Part shown: one piece after another, positions 1 through 5,957 of the stretch
Position numbering within the stretch: the stretch's first letter is position 1
How the letters are laid out: every line of letters begins with the position of its first letter
NCBI GenBank assembly: GCA_022710245.1
Contig: JAKLHH010000497.1
Coordinates: 1 to 6,123 of the forward strand
Direction: 5' to 3'
DNA length: 6,123 nt
From: Myxococcota bacterium
Lineage (GTDB): Bacteria; Myxococcota; Polyangia; GCA-2747355; JAKLHH01
Made by a program: the position numbers and the translations under genes
The notes under the pieces: generated by a model
Told to the model about the DNA's origin: nothing
Databases searched by the model: none
What the model saw: only the letters and a program-made list of their open reading frames with translations

Positions 1-2
1 GC

Positions 3-3000
3 GAGCCGCCCCCCGCCGCCCAGGGGCAGGTCGACGGGCTCGCGCTGCAGCTCCGCCGCGAGGCGGGCGCGGCCTCCTCCGCGCGGCGCGCCGCGGCGCT
101 GCTCTACGAGCTCGGCCGCCTCTACGAGGCCCACCCCGACCGACAGGAGGAGGCGCTCGCGGCCTATCGCGAGAGCTACGACCGGTTCCCCGGGCTCGCT
201 GCCAACGCGCGCGCGCTGTCCCGGCAGCTCTCGCGGCGCGGCGACCACGCGGCCTGCGTGCAGGTGCTCGAGGCCGAGCTGAGCGCGAGCAGCTCGGCCG
301 AGGAGAAGGTCGCCATCCTCGCGGAGCGCGCTGCCCTCAAGAGCCAGGCCCTGGACGACGTCCTCGGCGCGGCCGAGGATCTGCTGCGCGCGCTCAAGCT
401 CGATCCGAACGACCCCGTGGTCCTCGACGCGCTGGCAGCGATCTACCGGCGGACCGGCGAGCTCGGCGAGCTCGAGCAGCTCCTGCAGCGGCGCACACGC
501 AGCGTCGAGGATCCCGCGCTCCGCTCGGCGATGCACTGCCAGCTCGCCCGGATCCGCGAGGACCACTTCCGCGACACGGAGGGCGCCGCGGTCCTCTACC
601 GCACGGCGCTCAACACCTCGCCGACCAACCTCCACGCCTTGCAGGCGCTGCTCCGCACCGCCCGCGTCAACCGGGACTACCCAGCCGTCGCCCGGCTCTG
701 CGAGTCCCTCGCCGAGGTGGAGACCGGTCCGGCGGCCGCCGCCGCGCTCTGGGAGGCGGCGCGCAACTACCGCGACCGGCTGCGCAACCCGACGCTGGCC
801 ATCGCCGCGCTGGAGCGCGCCTCCCAGCAGGCGCCCGAGGACCGCGCCTTGCTCCTCGACCTCGCGGATCTCTACGAGGGTGAGAAGCGCTGGGACGATC
901 TGGCGACCTCCCTCGACCGCGCCGCCAGCCTCGAGGGGGATCGCGCCGAGTCCTCGGTGCTCGCCTACCGCCTCGGCCAGGTGCGGCTCACCCGCCTGCA
1001 CGACCCCGACGGCGCCATCGCCGCGCTCCGTCACGCGGTCACCCTGAGCCCGGAGAACGTGCAGGCACGCCGGCTGCTCGGCCGCCTCTACACCAGGCGC
1101 GACCGCTGGGACGAGCTGGTCGGGCTCCTCTCCGACGAGCTCGATCTCTTCACTGACCCGTCGCGCCGCGCCGCGACGGCGTTCCGCATCGGCGAGATCT
1201 TCGAGACCCGGCTCGGCAATCGGCAGCGCGCCCTGGAGTTCTACGAGCAGGCGCTCACGCTGGTCCCCGGCTTCCGCCCGGCCATCCGCGGCGTCTCCCG
1301 CGTCCACACCACCCTCGAGCGGTTCGAGGACCTGGTCGCGATCTACGAGCAGCAGCTCGCCTACACCAGCGACCGCGAGGAGCGCATCCAGCTCCTCCGC
1401 CGCATCTCGGACATCTGGGAGCAGAACCTGAAGGACCCGGCCGCGGCGCTGAGCAGCTACGAGAGGCTGGTCGCGATCGAGCCCGGCAACCCGCACGCGA
1501 TGCGCGCGCTGCACCGCCTCTACGCGATCGGCAGCCGGTGGCCGGATCTGGTCGCGATCCTGCGCTCCGACGCCGACCAGACGATGGATCGCTGGCGGCG
1601 CGTCGGGCTGCTGGTCGAGGCCGCGGAGGTGCAGGCTCAGCAGCTCGGCGATCTCGACGCGGCGCTACAGACCTACCTCGAGGTCCTCGAGGACGCCCCC
1701 TCGCACCAGCCCGCGCTGATGGCGGCCGGCCGCATCCTGCACAACGCCGGTCGGCACACAGACCTGCTCCGCCTGCACCAGCGCGAGCTCGAGCACACCG
1801 AGGACCCGCTCCACCGGATCTGGCTGCTGATGAAGATGGGGCGCGTGCTCGTCGAGACGCTGCGCCGCCCGGAGGAGGCCGCGCGCGCCTACACCGACGC
1901 GCTGAACCTCAGCGCCCAGCTCCCCGCCTCGGCGGGACCGAACGCCGGTCAGGCCGCGGCCGCCGCCGATCAGCTGGTCCGCATCTACCGGCGCACCGGG
2001 CGCCACGCCGAGCTCCTCGGGCTCCTGCAGAAGCTCCCTCTGCCGACCTCCGGCCGCGCCCAGTCGCTGCACCACCGCCGCCTCGCGGAGGTCCTCCAGC
2101 ACGGGCAGCGCCCGGCGCTGGCCGTCGAGTACCTGCGCCGCGCGGTGGCCGCCTCCGACGACGACGCGGCCTTCCACCAGCTCGCGCGCCTCTACGCCGC
2201 GATCGGCGATCGCCAGAGCCTGACCCAGCTCCTCAGCAGCGAGCTGCAGACCACGGCGGACCCGCTCGGCAAGCTCGTCATCCAGCACAAGCTCGCCTAC
2301 CTCTGGGGCCTCGCCGAGCACGATCTCGACCGCGCGGTCGAGGCGCTGGAGCACGCGCTGGAGCTCGCGCCCCGCAGCCGCATCGCGCTCCACCAGCTGG
2401 AGGTCCTGCTCGGACGCATCGAGAGCTGGGACAAGCTCGCGTCCGTCCTCGAGCTGATCCGCTACCCGAGCGAGGACCAGGACTACCGCCTGGCCTGCGC
2501 GCTCACCATCGCCGCGCTGAAGGAGGACCGCCAGGGTGACCTCCAGGGCGCCGCCCACAGCGCGTACGAGGTGCTCGAGCGCCACCCGACGCACCCCGAG
2601 GCGCTCGACGTGATCGAGCGCCACTACCGCGCCACCGGCAACGCCGAGGGCCTCGTCCAGGTGCTGACGCGCCTGGTGAAGACCTCGCAGAACGGCGCCG
2701 AGCAGGCAGCCTTCCTGGTCGGCGTCGGCTGCGCCGAGGCGGCGCGCGGCGAGGGCACGCGGGCCATCGAGCCGTTCCGGCTGGCGACCCAGTCGATGCC
2801 GGCCTACCTCCCCGCGACGCGCAGCTGGAGCCGCGCCGCGGCCGCCGAGGGTGACGGCGCCGGCGTGGCGCTGGCCCTCGAGGCCGAGGCCGCCGCGAGC
2901 AAGGACGCCGCGCGCCGGGCCGATTGCCTCTACGACGCGGGGCTCGCCTGGCATCAGCGCTGCGCCGATCAGGAGCGGGCCATCGCCGCCTACCGCGGCG

Positions 3001-4778
3001 TCCTCGCCGTGGCACCGCGGCACCGCGCCGCCGAGGGCGCGCTCAGCGCGCTCTTCACCACGCGCCGCGAGTGGCACGAGCTCGTGGCGCTCCTCGAGCA
3101 CGTCGCCGCGAACGCGGAGCACCCGGATCAGGTGAAGAACACGCTCGCCCGGGTGGCGGACCTGCAGCGCTCTCGCCTCGGCGACCTCGGCGCCGCTCGC
3201 GAGGCGATCGGCCGGGCGCTGGAGCTCGACCCGACCGACATCGGCCTCCTCACCACGCTCGCCGAGCTCTGTCGCGCGGAGTCGGACTACATGTCGCTCG
3301 CGCAGGCGGACCACCGTCTGGTCGCGCTCACCGACGATCCGATCCTCCTCAAGGCACTCCACTTCGAGCTCGGGCTGATCTGGGAGGAGAAGATGGACGC
3401 GCCGTCGAAGGCGATCGCCGAGTACCGCAAGGTCCTCGAGCTCGATGGCCACGACCTCGGCGCGCTGACGCGCCTCTCCTCGCTGCTCGTCCGCGAGGAG
3501 GACTGGGTTCCGGCGGCGCGCGCGACCGAGCTCCTCATCCAGCGCGACGACGACCGCAACCGACTGAAGGCCTACCACCTGCGCCTGGCGCACATCCACG
3601 CGACGGGCTTCAAGGACCTGAAGAGCGGCGTCGAGGCCTGCCGCCGGGCGCTCGCGCTCGACCCCGGCGACCTCGAGGCGACGCAGCGCATGTCCGAGCT
3701 GCTCCTCGCCGCCCGCGACCTGCGCGGGCTGAACGCCCACCTCGCCTCGGCGCTCACCGTGCACCGCGCCCGGCTCGAGCGGGATCCCTTCCGCCTCGAG
3801 TCCTATCGCGCGGTGCTGCGCGTCTTCGAGTGGCAGAAGGCCCCCGACCGCATCTTCATCGTCCGCAGCCTGATGGACCTCCTCGGCTGCGCCACCGACG
3901 AGGACCGGGCCTACGTCCGCGGGGCGCGGCTGCAGGCGCAGACGGCCCCGACCCGGCCGCTCACGCCGGAGGAGATCGAGGGGGTCTTGCTCCACCCGGA
4001 CGAGCGCGGCCCCCTCTACCAGCTCCTCGTCGCGGCGGAGCCGGTGCTGCGCAAGATCCTGCCCGCGACCGAGCCAGCGAGCGCGCGCGGCACGAAGATC
4101 TCGGGCCGCAGCTCGCCGGCGCTGGCCGCCCTGCTCGGCCGCCTCACCAAGCTGTACGGCGCCCCCGGCCTCACCGCCTATCAGGTCGAGGGCGGCCTCG
4201 AGCAGCTCGCGCTCGACGAGGCCGGGCCGAACCTGATCATCGGCGACCGCACGCTCGAGGAGCTCGACGATCCGCAGGCGCTCTTCGCCATCACCCGCCA
4301 GGTCGGACGGCTGCGGCTGCACCACGCGCTCTACACGCGGCTCGAACCCGAGCACCTGGGCCGCATCGTCGCCGCGGTGCTCTCCGCGACGTGCCGCAGC
4401 TTCACGCCGCCCTACCCCGAGGCGGAGCTGCGCCCGTTCGGAGAGCGCCTGGAGAAGGCGCTGGGCAAGCGGCAGCGGCGGCAGCTCGAGTCACTCAGCC
4501 TCGAGCTGGCCGATCGCCCCATCGACCCGGTCCGCTGGCGGCTCGCGCTGGAGCAGAGCGAGGATCGCCTGGCGCTCGCGGGCTGCGGCGATGTGCCGGC
4601 GGCGCTGCGCTACCTGCTCCGCAGCGAGGGCCTGCGCCAGACGCAGGAGGGGCTGGAGACCTCGGTGGTGGTCGCGGCGGTGGCGGGACCGCGCTTCAGA
4701 CAGATGCTCTCCTTCGTCCTCAGCGAGGAGTACCTGACCATCCGCGAGCGGCTCGGCATCGCCGTCACCGGCTCGTAG
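3..4778 (+). CDS. Giant TPR-repeat protein with C-terminal degenerate M48-like domain (5' end outside window)
   Basis: The frame is open from the left edge to TAG at 4776-4778. No in-frame ATG, GTG or TTG occurs before GTG 258, and repeat units are already in register at about position 30, so the true start lies upstream. Seen here are 1591 residues with almost every codon ending in G or C. Residues 1 to about 1250 are paired amphipathic helices of TPR type. Recurrent motifs are D-x-x-x-A-(I/L)-x-x-Y (for example LGNRQRALEFYEQAL), a following L-x-P turn, and a (R/E)-x-W-x-x-L helix start. About 17 units of 72 residues are visible. A junction (RDPFRLESYRAVLRV, then LLHPDERGPL) leads to a C-terminal domain from about residue 1319 that resembles an M48 peptidase core without its catalytic motif. 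No membrane segment is visible in this part; secretion cannot be judged without the N-terminus. Role inferred: protein-protein scaffold. Similar proteins occur in myxobacteria by recall. The TPR call is firm; the function is unknown. Confidence 0.93.
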   Translation, partial: EPPPAAQGQVDGLALQLRREAGAASSARRAAALLYELGRLYEAHPDRQEEALAAYRESYDRFPGLAANARALSRQLSRRGDHAACVQVLEAELSASSSAEEKVAILAERAALKSQALDDVLGAAEDLLRALKLDPNDPVVLDALAAIYRRTGELGELEQLLQRRTRSVEDPALRSAMHCQLARIREDHFRDTEGAAVLYRTALNTSPTNLHALQALLRTARVNRDYPAVARLCESLAEVETGPAAAAALWEAARNYRDRLRNPTLAIAALERASQQAPEDRALLLDLADLYEGEKRWDDLATSLDRAASLEGDRAESSVLAYRLGQVRLTRLHDPDGAIAALRHAVTLSPENVQARRLLGRLYTRRDRWDELVGLLSDELDLFTDPSRRAATAFRIGEIFETRLGNRQRALEFYEQALTLVPGFRPAIRGVSRVHTTLERFEDLVAIYEQQLAYTSDREERIQLLRRISDIWEQNLKDPAAALSSYERLVAIEPGNPHAMRALHRLYAIGSRWPDLVAILRSDADQTMDRWRRVGLLVEAAEVQAQQLGDLDAALQTYLEVLEDAPSHQPALMAAGRILHNAGRHTDLLRLHQRELEHTEDPLHRIWLLMKMGRVLVETLRRPEEAARAYTDALNLSAQLPASAGPNAGQAAAAADQLVRIYRRTGRHAELLGLLQKLPLPTSGRAQSLHHRRLAEVLQHGQRPALAVEYLRRAVAASDDDAAFHQLARLYAAIGDRQSLTQLLSSELQTTADPLGKLVIQHKLAYLWGLAEHDLDRAVEALEHALELAPRSRIALHQLEVLLGRIESWDKLASVLELIRYPSEDQDYRLACALTIAALKEDRQGDLQGAAHSAYEVLERHPTHPEALDVIERHYRATGNAEGLVQVLTRLVKTSQNGAEQAAFLVGVGCAEAARGEGTRAIEPFRLATQSMPAYLPATRSWSRAAAAEGDGAGVALALEAEAAASKDAARRADCLYDAGLAWHQRCADQERAIAAYRGVLAVAPRHRAAEGALSALFTTRREWHELVALLEHVAANAEHPDQVKNTLARVADLQRSRLGDLGAAREAIGRALELDPTDIGLLTTLAELCRAESDYMSLAQADHRLVALTDDPILLKALHFELGLIWEEKMDAPSKAIAEYRKVLELDGHDLGALTRLSSLLVREEDWVPAARATELLIQRDDDRNRLKAYHLRLAHIHATGFKDLKSGVEACRRALALDPGDLEATQRMSELLLAARDLRGLNAHLASALTVHRARLERDPFRLESYRAVLRVFEWQKAPDRIFIVRSLMDLLGCATDEDRAYVRGARLQAQTAPTRPLTPEEIEGVLLHPDERGPLYQLLVAAEPVLRKILPATEPASARGTKISGRSSPALAALLGRLTKLYGAPGLTAYQVEGGLEQLALDEAGPNLIIGDRTLEELDDPQALFAITRQVGRLRLHHALYTRLEPEHLGRIVAAVLSATCRSFTPPYPEAELRPFGERLEKALGKRQRRQLESLSLELADRPIDPVRWRLALEQSEDRLALAGCGDVPAALRYLLRSEGLRQTQEGLETSVVVAAVAGPRFRQMLSFVLSEEYLTIRERLGIAVTGS
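30..3750 (+). repeat. Protein-level repeat array: about 17 units of 72 residues (216 nt)
   Basis: Equivalent residues at the start of the 'R-x-W-x-x-L' helix fall at 30, 246, 462, 678, 891, 1107, 1323, 1539, 1755, 2004, 2211, 2427, 2643, 2856, 3072, 3288, 3504 and 3720. Thirteen of the 17 intervals are exactly 216 nt. Two are 213, one is 249 and one is 207. Each unit holds two helical hairpins, that is two TPR-like motifs, one closer to consensus (A-x-x-x-Y-x-x-x-L-x-x-x-P) than the other. The units are diverged in DNA, so this is an old array conserved as protein rather than a recent tandem duplication. Confidence 0.85.
3957..4775 (+). other. C-terminal domain resembling a catalytically dead M48-type metallopeptidase
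   Basis: After the repeats, the segment NLIIGDRTLEELDDPQALFA, then ITRQVGRLRLHH (4290-4325), reads like the M48 pattern 'p.l.vg..ll..l...el.fvlaHElgHlr.gH'. The three catalytic positions are changed: H to R (codon 4296), E to Q (4299) and H to R (4308). Further on, EQSEDRLAL (4551-4577) matches the M48 'ExxxD-R-x-G/A-L' helix that supplies the third zinc ligand, with Glu at 4551 and Asp at 4563 retained. It is followed by GCGDVPAALRYLLR, the usual 'agdpeaAlraLlkl' helix. I infer a pseudoprotease fold kept for binding. The match rests on motif order and spacing read by eye; a structure prediction would settle it. Confidence 0.5.
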
Positions 4779-4806
4779 GCAGGTGCGTCGCGGCCTCCGT
4801 CGTCTG

Positions 4807-4815
4807 CTCAGGTGA
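4807..4815 (+). repeat. 9-nt motif CTCAGGTGA, copy 1
   Basis: This is one of three exact copies in the window. The others are at 5949-5957 (+) and 5882-5890 (-), and all three lie outside the called genes. This one sits 71 nt before the GNAT start codon, upstream of the candidate -35. It could be a shared protein-binding site or coincidence. Confidence 0.3.
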
Positions 4816-4816
4816 C

Positions 4817-4830
4817 GGCTCGTGGCTCGT
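4817..4830 (+). repeat. Short tandem repeat GGCTCGT x2
   Basis: Two perfect adjacent 7-nt copies (4817-4823 and 4824-4830), followed by a further GG. The repeat abuts the candidate -35 of the acetyltransferase gene. Its function, if any, is not evident. Confidence 0.5.
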
Positions 4831-4858
4831 GGCCGCCCTCGAGGACTCATGCTAGGCT
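4830..4858 (+). promoter_or_regulatory. Candidate promoter of the GNAT gene
   Basis: A -10-like TAGGCT lies at 4853-4858 inside GCTAGGCTG. Seventeen nt upstream is a weak -35-like TGGCCG (4830-4835; 3 of 6 bases match TTGACA). A start near 4865 would give a leader of about 22 nt ending in the ribosome binding site. The -10 context resembles GCTAGCCTG in front of the 65-residue gene. If no promoter works here, the gene would be read through from the TPR gene 108 nt upstream. Confidence 0.3.
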
Positions 4859-4872
4859 GCACCCTCCAGAAG

Positions 4873-4881
4873 AGGAGGAGG
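4873..4881 (+). promoter_or_regulatory. Ribosome binding site that fixes the GNAT start
   Basis: Two overlapping AGGAGG sequences (4873-4878 and 4876-4881) precede ATG 4887 by 8 and 5 nt. They decide for ATG 4887 over the upstream in-frame GTG at 4812. A CCTCC at 4863-4867 could pair with GGAGG at 4874-4878 across a 6-nt loop. Confidence 0.85.
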
Positions 4882-4886
4882 CCACG

Positions 4887-5489
4887 ATGGAGCACGGCTA
4901 CCCGAAGCGAGTGACGCTGAAGAGCGGCAAGACGGTGACGCTGCGTCCCCCGGCAGACGGCGACGAGCCCGCGCTGGTCACCTTCTTCTCCCGGCTCCCG
5001 CCGGAGGATACCCAGTTCCTGCAGGACGACGTCCGCGAGCCGGACATCGCGCGCCGCTTCGTGCGCGAGCGCGATCCGAAGCACCTCTTTGCGCTGCTCG
5101 CGGTGGGAGAGGACGGCCAGATCGTCGGCGACGCCACCATGCACGTGCCGCTCGCCGGCTGGTTCAGGCACATCGGCGAGGTCCGCGTGGTGGTGGCGCC
5201 CGAGGTGCAACACCAGCGGCTGGCCACCACGCTGATCCACGAGCTGGTGAACGAGGCCAGCATGCGTCGTCTGAAGAGGGTCGAGGCGCAGATCCTCGAC
5301 GTCCAGCTCGGCGCGCTGACCGCGTTCAAGCGCCTCGGCTTCCGCGAGGAGGCGCGCCTGCGCGGCCACGCGCTGGCCCACGACGGCAAGGTGCACGACC
5401 TGCTGATCTTGACCAACACGGTCGAGGACCTCTGGGCGAAGATGGAGGATCTGATCGAGGACCTGGACCGCCCGCCGGACAGCTACTGA
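4887..5489 (+). CDS. GNAT-family N-acetyltransferase, 200 residues
   Basis: GNAT enzymes move an acetyl group from acetyl-CoA to an amine; the substrate here is unknown. The N-terminus (TLRPPADGDEPALVTFFSRL, residues 18-37) matches the opening 'vtlRp..p.De.al..ff..L' of GNAT domains like those attached to acyl-CoA synthetases and Pat-type protein acetyltransferases. The motif A strand and loop are VRVVVAPEVQHQRLATTL (residues 99-116). Motif B is AFKRLGFREEARL (146-158), followed by the terminal strand VHDLLIL (169-175) and an acidic helical tail. Oddity: the loop pattern Q/R-x-x-G-x-G/A reads Q-H-Q-R-L-A, with Arg111 replacing the first Gly. ATG 4887 is chosen for its strong ribosome binding site and because the 25 upstream codons to GTG 4812 lose the G/C third-position bias. 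It is cytoplasmic, with no signal peptide. It lies 108 nt after the TPR gene on the same strand and converges on the next gene. Confidence 0.88.
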   Translation: MEHGYPKRVTLKSGKTVTLRPPADGDEPALVTFFSRLPPEDTQFLQDDVREPDIARRFVRERDPKHLFALLAVGEDGQIVGDATMHVPLAGWFRHIGEVRVVVAPEVQHQRLATTLIHELVNEASMRRLKRVEAQILDVQLGALTAFKRLGFREEARLRGHALAHDGKVHDLLILTNTVEDLWAKMEDLIEDLDRPPDSY

Positions 5490-5521
5490 CCTGCCGGACT
5501 GCACGGAGCTCTGAGCGCCGG

Positions 5522-5540
5522 TCACGAGCGTCGGTCGTGA
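5522..5540. terminator. Weak hairpin between convergent genes
   Basis: TCACGA (5522-5527) and TCGTGA (5535-5540) form a 6-bp stem with a 7-nt loop in the 52-nt gap between two convergent stops (5489 and 5542). The stem ends two nt from the minus-strand stop codon. There is no T-run on either side, so it is not a standard intrinsic terminator. The position is what suggests termination in both directions. Confidence 0.25.
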
Positions 5541-5541
5541 G

Positions 5542-5739
5542 CTACGCCGTGGCGCGGACCTGCTCGAAGCGCACGCGCCACCGCGTCGCCTCCATGCACA
5601 GCGTCGGATCTCCGAGGGTCTCGGAGAGCAGGCGGAAGCGCTCCAGCGTCTCGATGACGTCGTCGTGCTCGCCGCGGAGGGCGGCCGCCCGCAGCCGGTG
5701 ACGCAGCTTGATGACCTCGCTCGCTTGCTCGTCGGACAT
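5542..5739 (-). CDS. Small helical protein of unknown function, 65 residues
   Basis: I do not recognise a named family. The protein starts MSDEQASEVIKLRHRLRAAA, is predicted by eye to be nearly all helix, and is charged and soluble with no membrane segment. The core LRGEHDDVIETLERFRLL followed by LGDP has the spacing of a single TPR-like hairpin (small residue, then D-x-x-x-x-x-L-x-R-F), but one unit is not diagnostic. The start is ATG 5739: an AAGGAG lies 9 nt upstream, and only 4 of 65 codons end in A or T. In the possible upstream extension to GTG 5949, about 24 of 70 codons end in A or T, so the 135-residue reading is rejected. The gene converges on the GNAT gene and has a long, repeat-rich upstream region. 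Real gene likely; role unknown. Confidence 0.8.
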   Translation of the reverse strand: MSDEQASEVIKLRHRLRAAALRGEHDDVIETLERFRLLSETLGDPTLCMEATRWRVRFEQVRATA

Positions 5740-5748
5740 TTCCCTTGG

Positions 5749-5754
5749 CTCCTT
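5749..5754 (-). promoter_or_regulatory. Ribosome binding site of the 65-residue gene
   Basis: On the minus strand, AAGGAG sits 9 nt before ATG 5739. It decides the start. It lies two nt from the arm of a 9-nt inverted repeat (5757-5765), so leader folding could affect its access. Confidence 0.75.
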
Positions 5755-5779
5755 TTCGTTCAGCGAGGGCTCTCTTCTC

Positions 5780-5809
5780 AGGCTAGCGGCGCGGCAGCGG
5801 TCGGGGCAA
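5780..5809 (-). promoter_or_regulatory. Candidate proximal promoter of the 65-residue gene
   Basis: On the minus strand, TTGCCC (5809-5804, 4 of 6 to TTGACA) is followed 18 nt later by TAGCCT (5785-5780), set in GCTAGCCTG. A start near 5773 gives a leader of about 34 nt. It competes with the distal candidate at 5966-5994. Confidence 0.3.
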
Positions 5810-5820
5810 CTTCGTGCCCC
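5803..5820. repeat. Inverted repeat GGGGCA-acttcg-TGCCCC
   Basis: A perfect 6-bp inverted repeat with a 6-nt spacer. An alternative stem CTTCG (5810-5814) / CGAAG (5821-5825) uses overlapping bases, so the two are mutually exclusive. The left arm overlaps the candidate proximal -35 of the minus strand, a position typical for an operator. No T-run follows, which argues against a terminator. Confidence 0.35.
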
Positions 5821-5881
5821 CGAAGATAGAGCGCTGAACGGGAGAGGGCGGCATCGTGACCTGGGTAGGATCTCCCGCGCC

Positions 5882-5957
5882 TCACCTGAGAGCCCTGGGC
5901 TCGGTGCGCTCGCCCCGCTTCGTTTTCCGTCGACGCTGGACGATTGCACTCAGGTGA
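5882..5957. repeat. Inverted pair of the 9-nt motif (TCACCTGAG ... CTCAGGTGA)
   Basis: TCACCTGAG at 5882-5890 and CTCAGGTGA at 5949-5957 are perfect complements 58 nt apart. They could pair in a leader RNA or be two opposed sites for one DNA-binding protein. The third copy at 4807-4815 favours the second reading. Confidence 0.35.

Larger units (their letters stand above)
5757..5840 (-). promoter_or_regulatory. Candidate structured leader RNA before the 65-residue gene
   Basis: CGTTCAGCG (5757-5765) and CGCTGAACG (5832-5840) are perfect 9-nt complements. CTCT (5770-5773) and AGAG (5828-5831) extend the helix by 4 bp past a 4-nt bulge. Inside are GGGGCA (5803-5808) and TGCCCC (5815-5820). If transcribed from upstream, this folds into a closed stem with an internal hairpin directly 5' of the ribosome binding site. 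Chance pairing in 380 nt is not negligible, and no known riboswitch family is recognised. Confidence 0.3.

Noticed and set aside
258..260. GTG as the true start of the TPR gene
   Set aside because: The frame is open to the left edge, and the repeat register (positions 30 and 246) continues upstream of it, so translation begins outside the window.
1665..4355. 896-codon open frame on the minus strand inside the TPR gene
   Set aside because: It is an antisense shadow of a very GC-rich gene. The forward frame shows TPR periodicity and a domain; the minus-frame protein is low-complexity (R, L, E, V rich), has no recognisable motif, and has no ribosome binding site that I could see.
258..4778. Recent tandem DNA duplication within the TPR gene
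   Set aside because: Units keep period and pattern but share only short nucleotide words; they are old and diverged, with no long identical segments seen.
2924..4855. 643-codon plus-strand frame overlapping the TPR gene
   Set aside because: It is an Arg/Pro/Ala-rich translation typical of a shifted frame in GC-rich DNA, and it overlaps a well-supported gene for nearly its whole length. The same holds for 1538-2539 and 2503-3015.
4812..4886. GTG 4812 as start of the GNAT gene (25 extra residues)
   Set aside because: It has no ribosome binding site, loses third-position G/C bias, and lies upstream of a strong AGGAGG placed for ATG 4887.
4491..5525. 344-codon minus-strand frame across the TPR gene end and GNAT gene
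   Set aside because: It crosses two well-supported plus-strand genes and their regulatory gap without any motif of its own.
5740..5949. N-terminal extension of the small minus-strand gene to 135 residues
   Set aside because: About a third of these codons end in A or T, against 6% in the 65-residue part, and the ribosome binding site serves the internal ATG.
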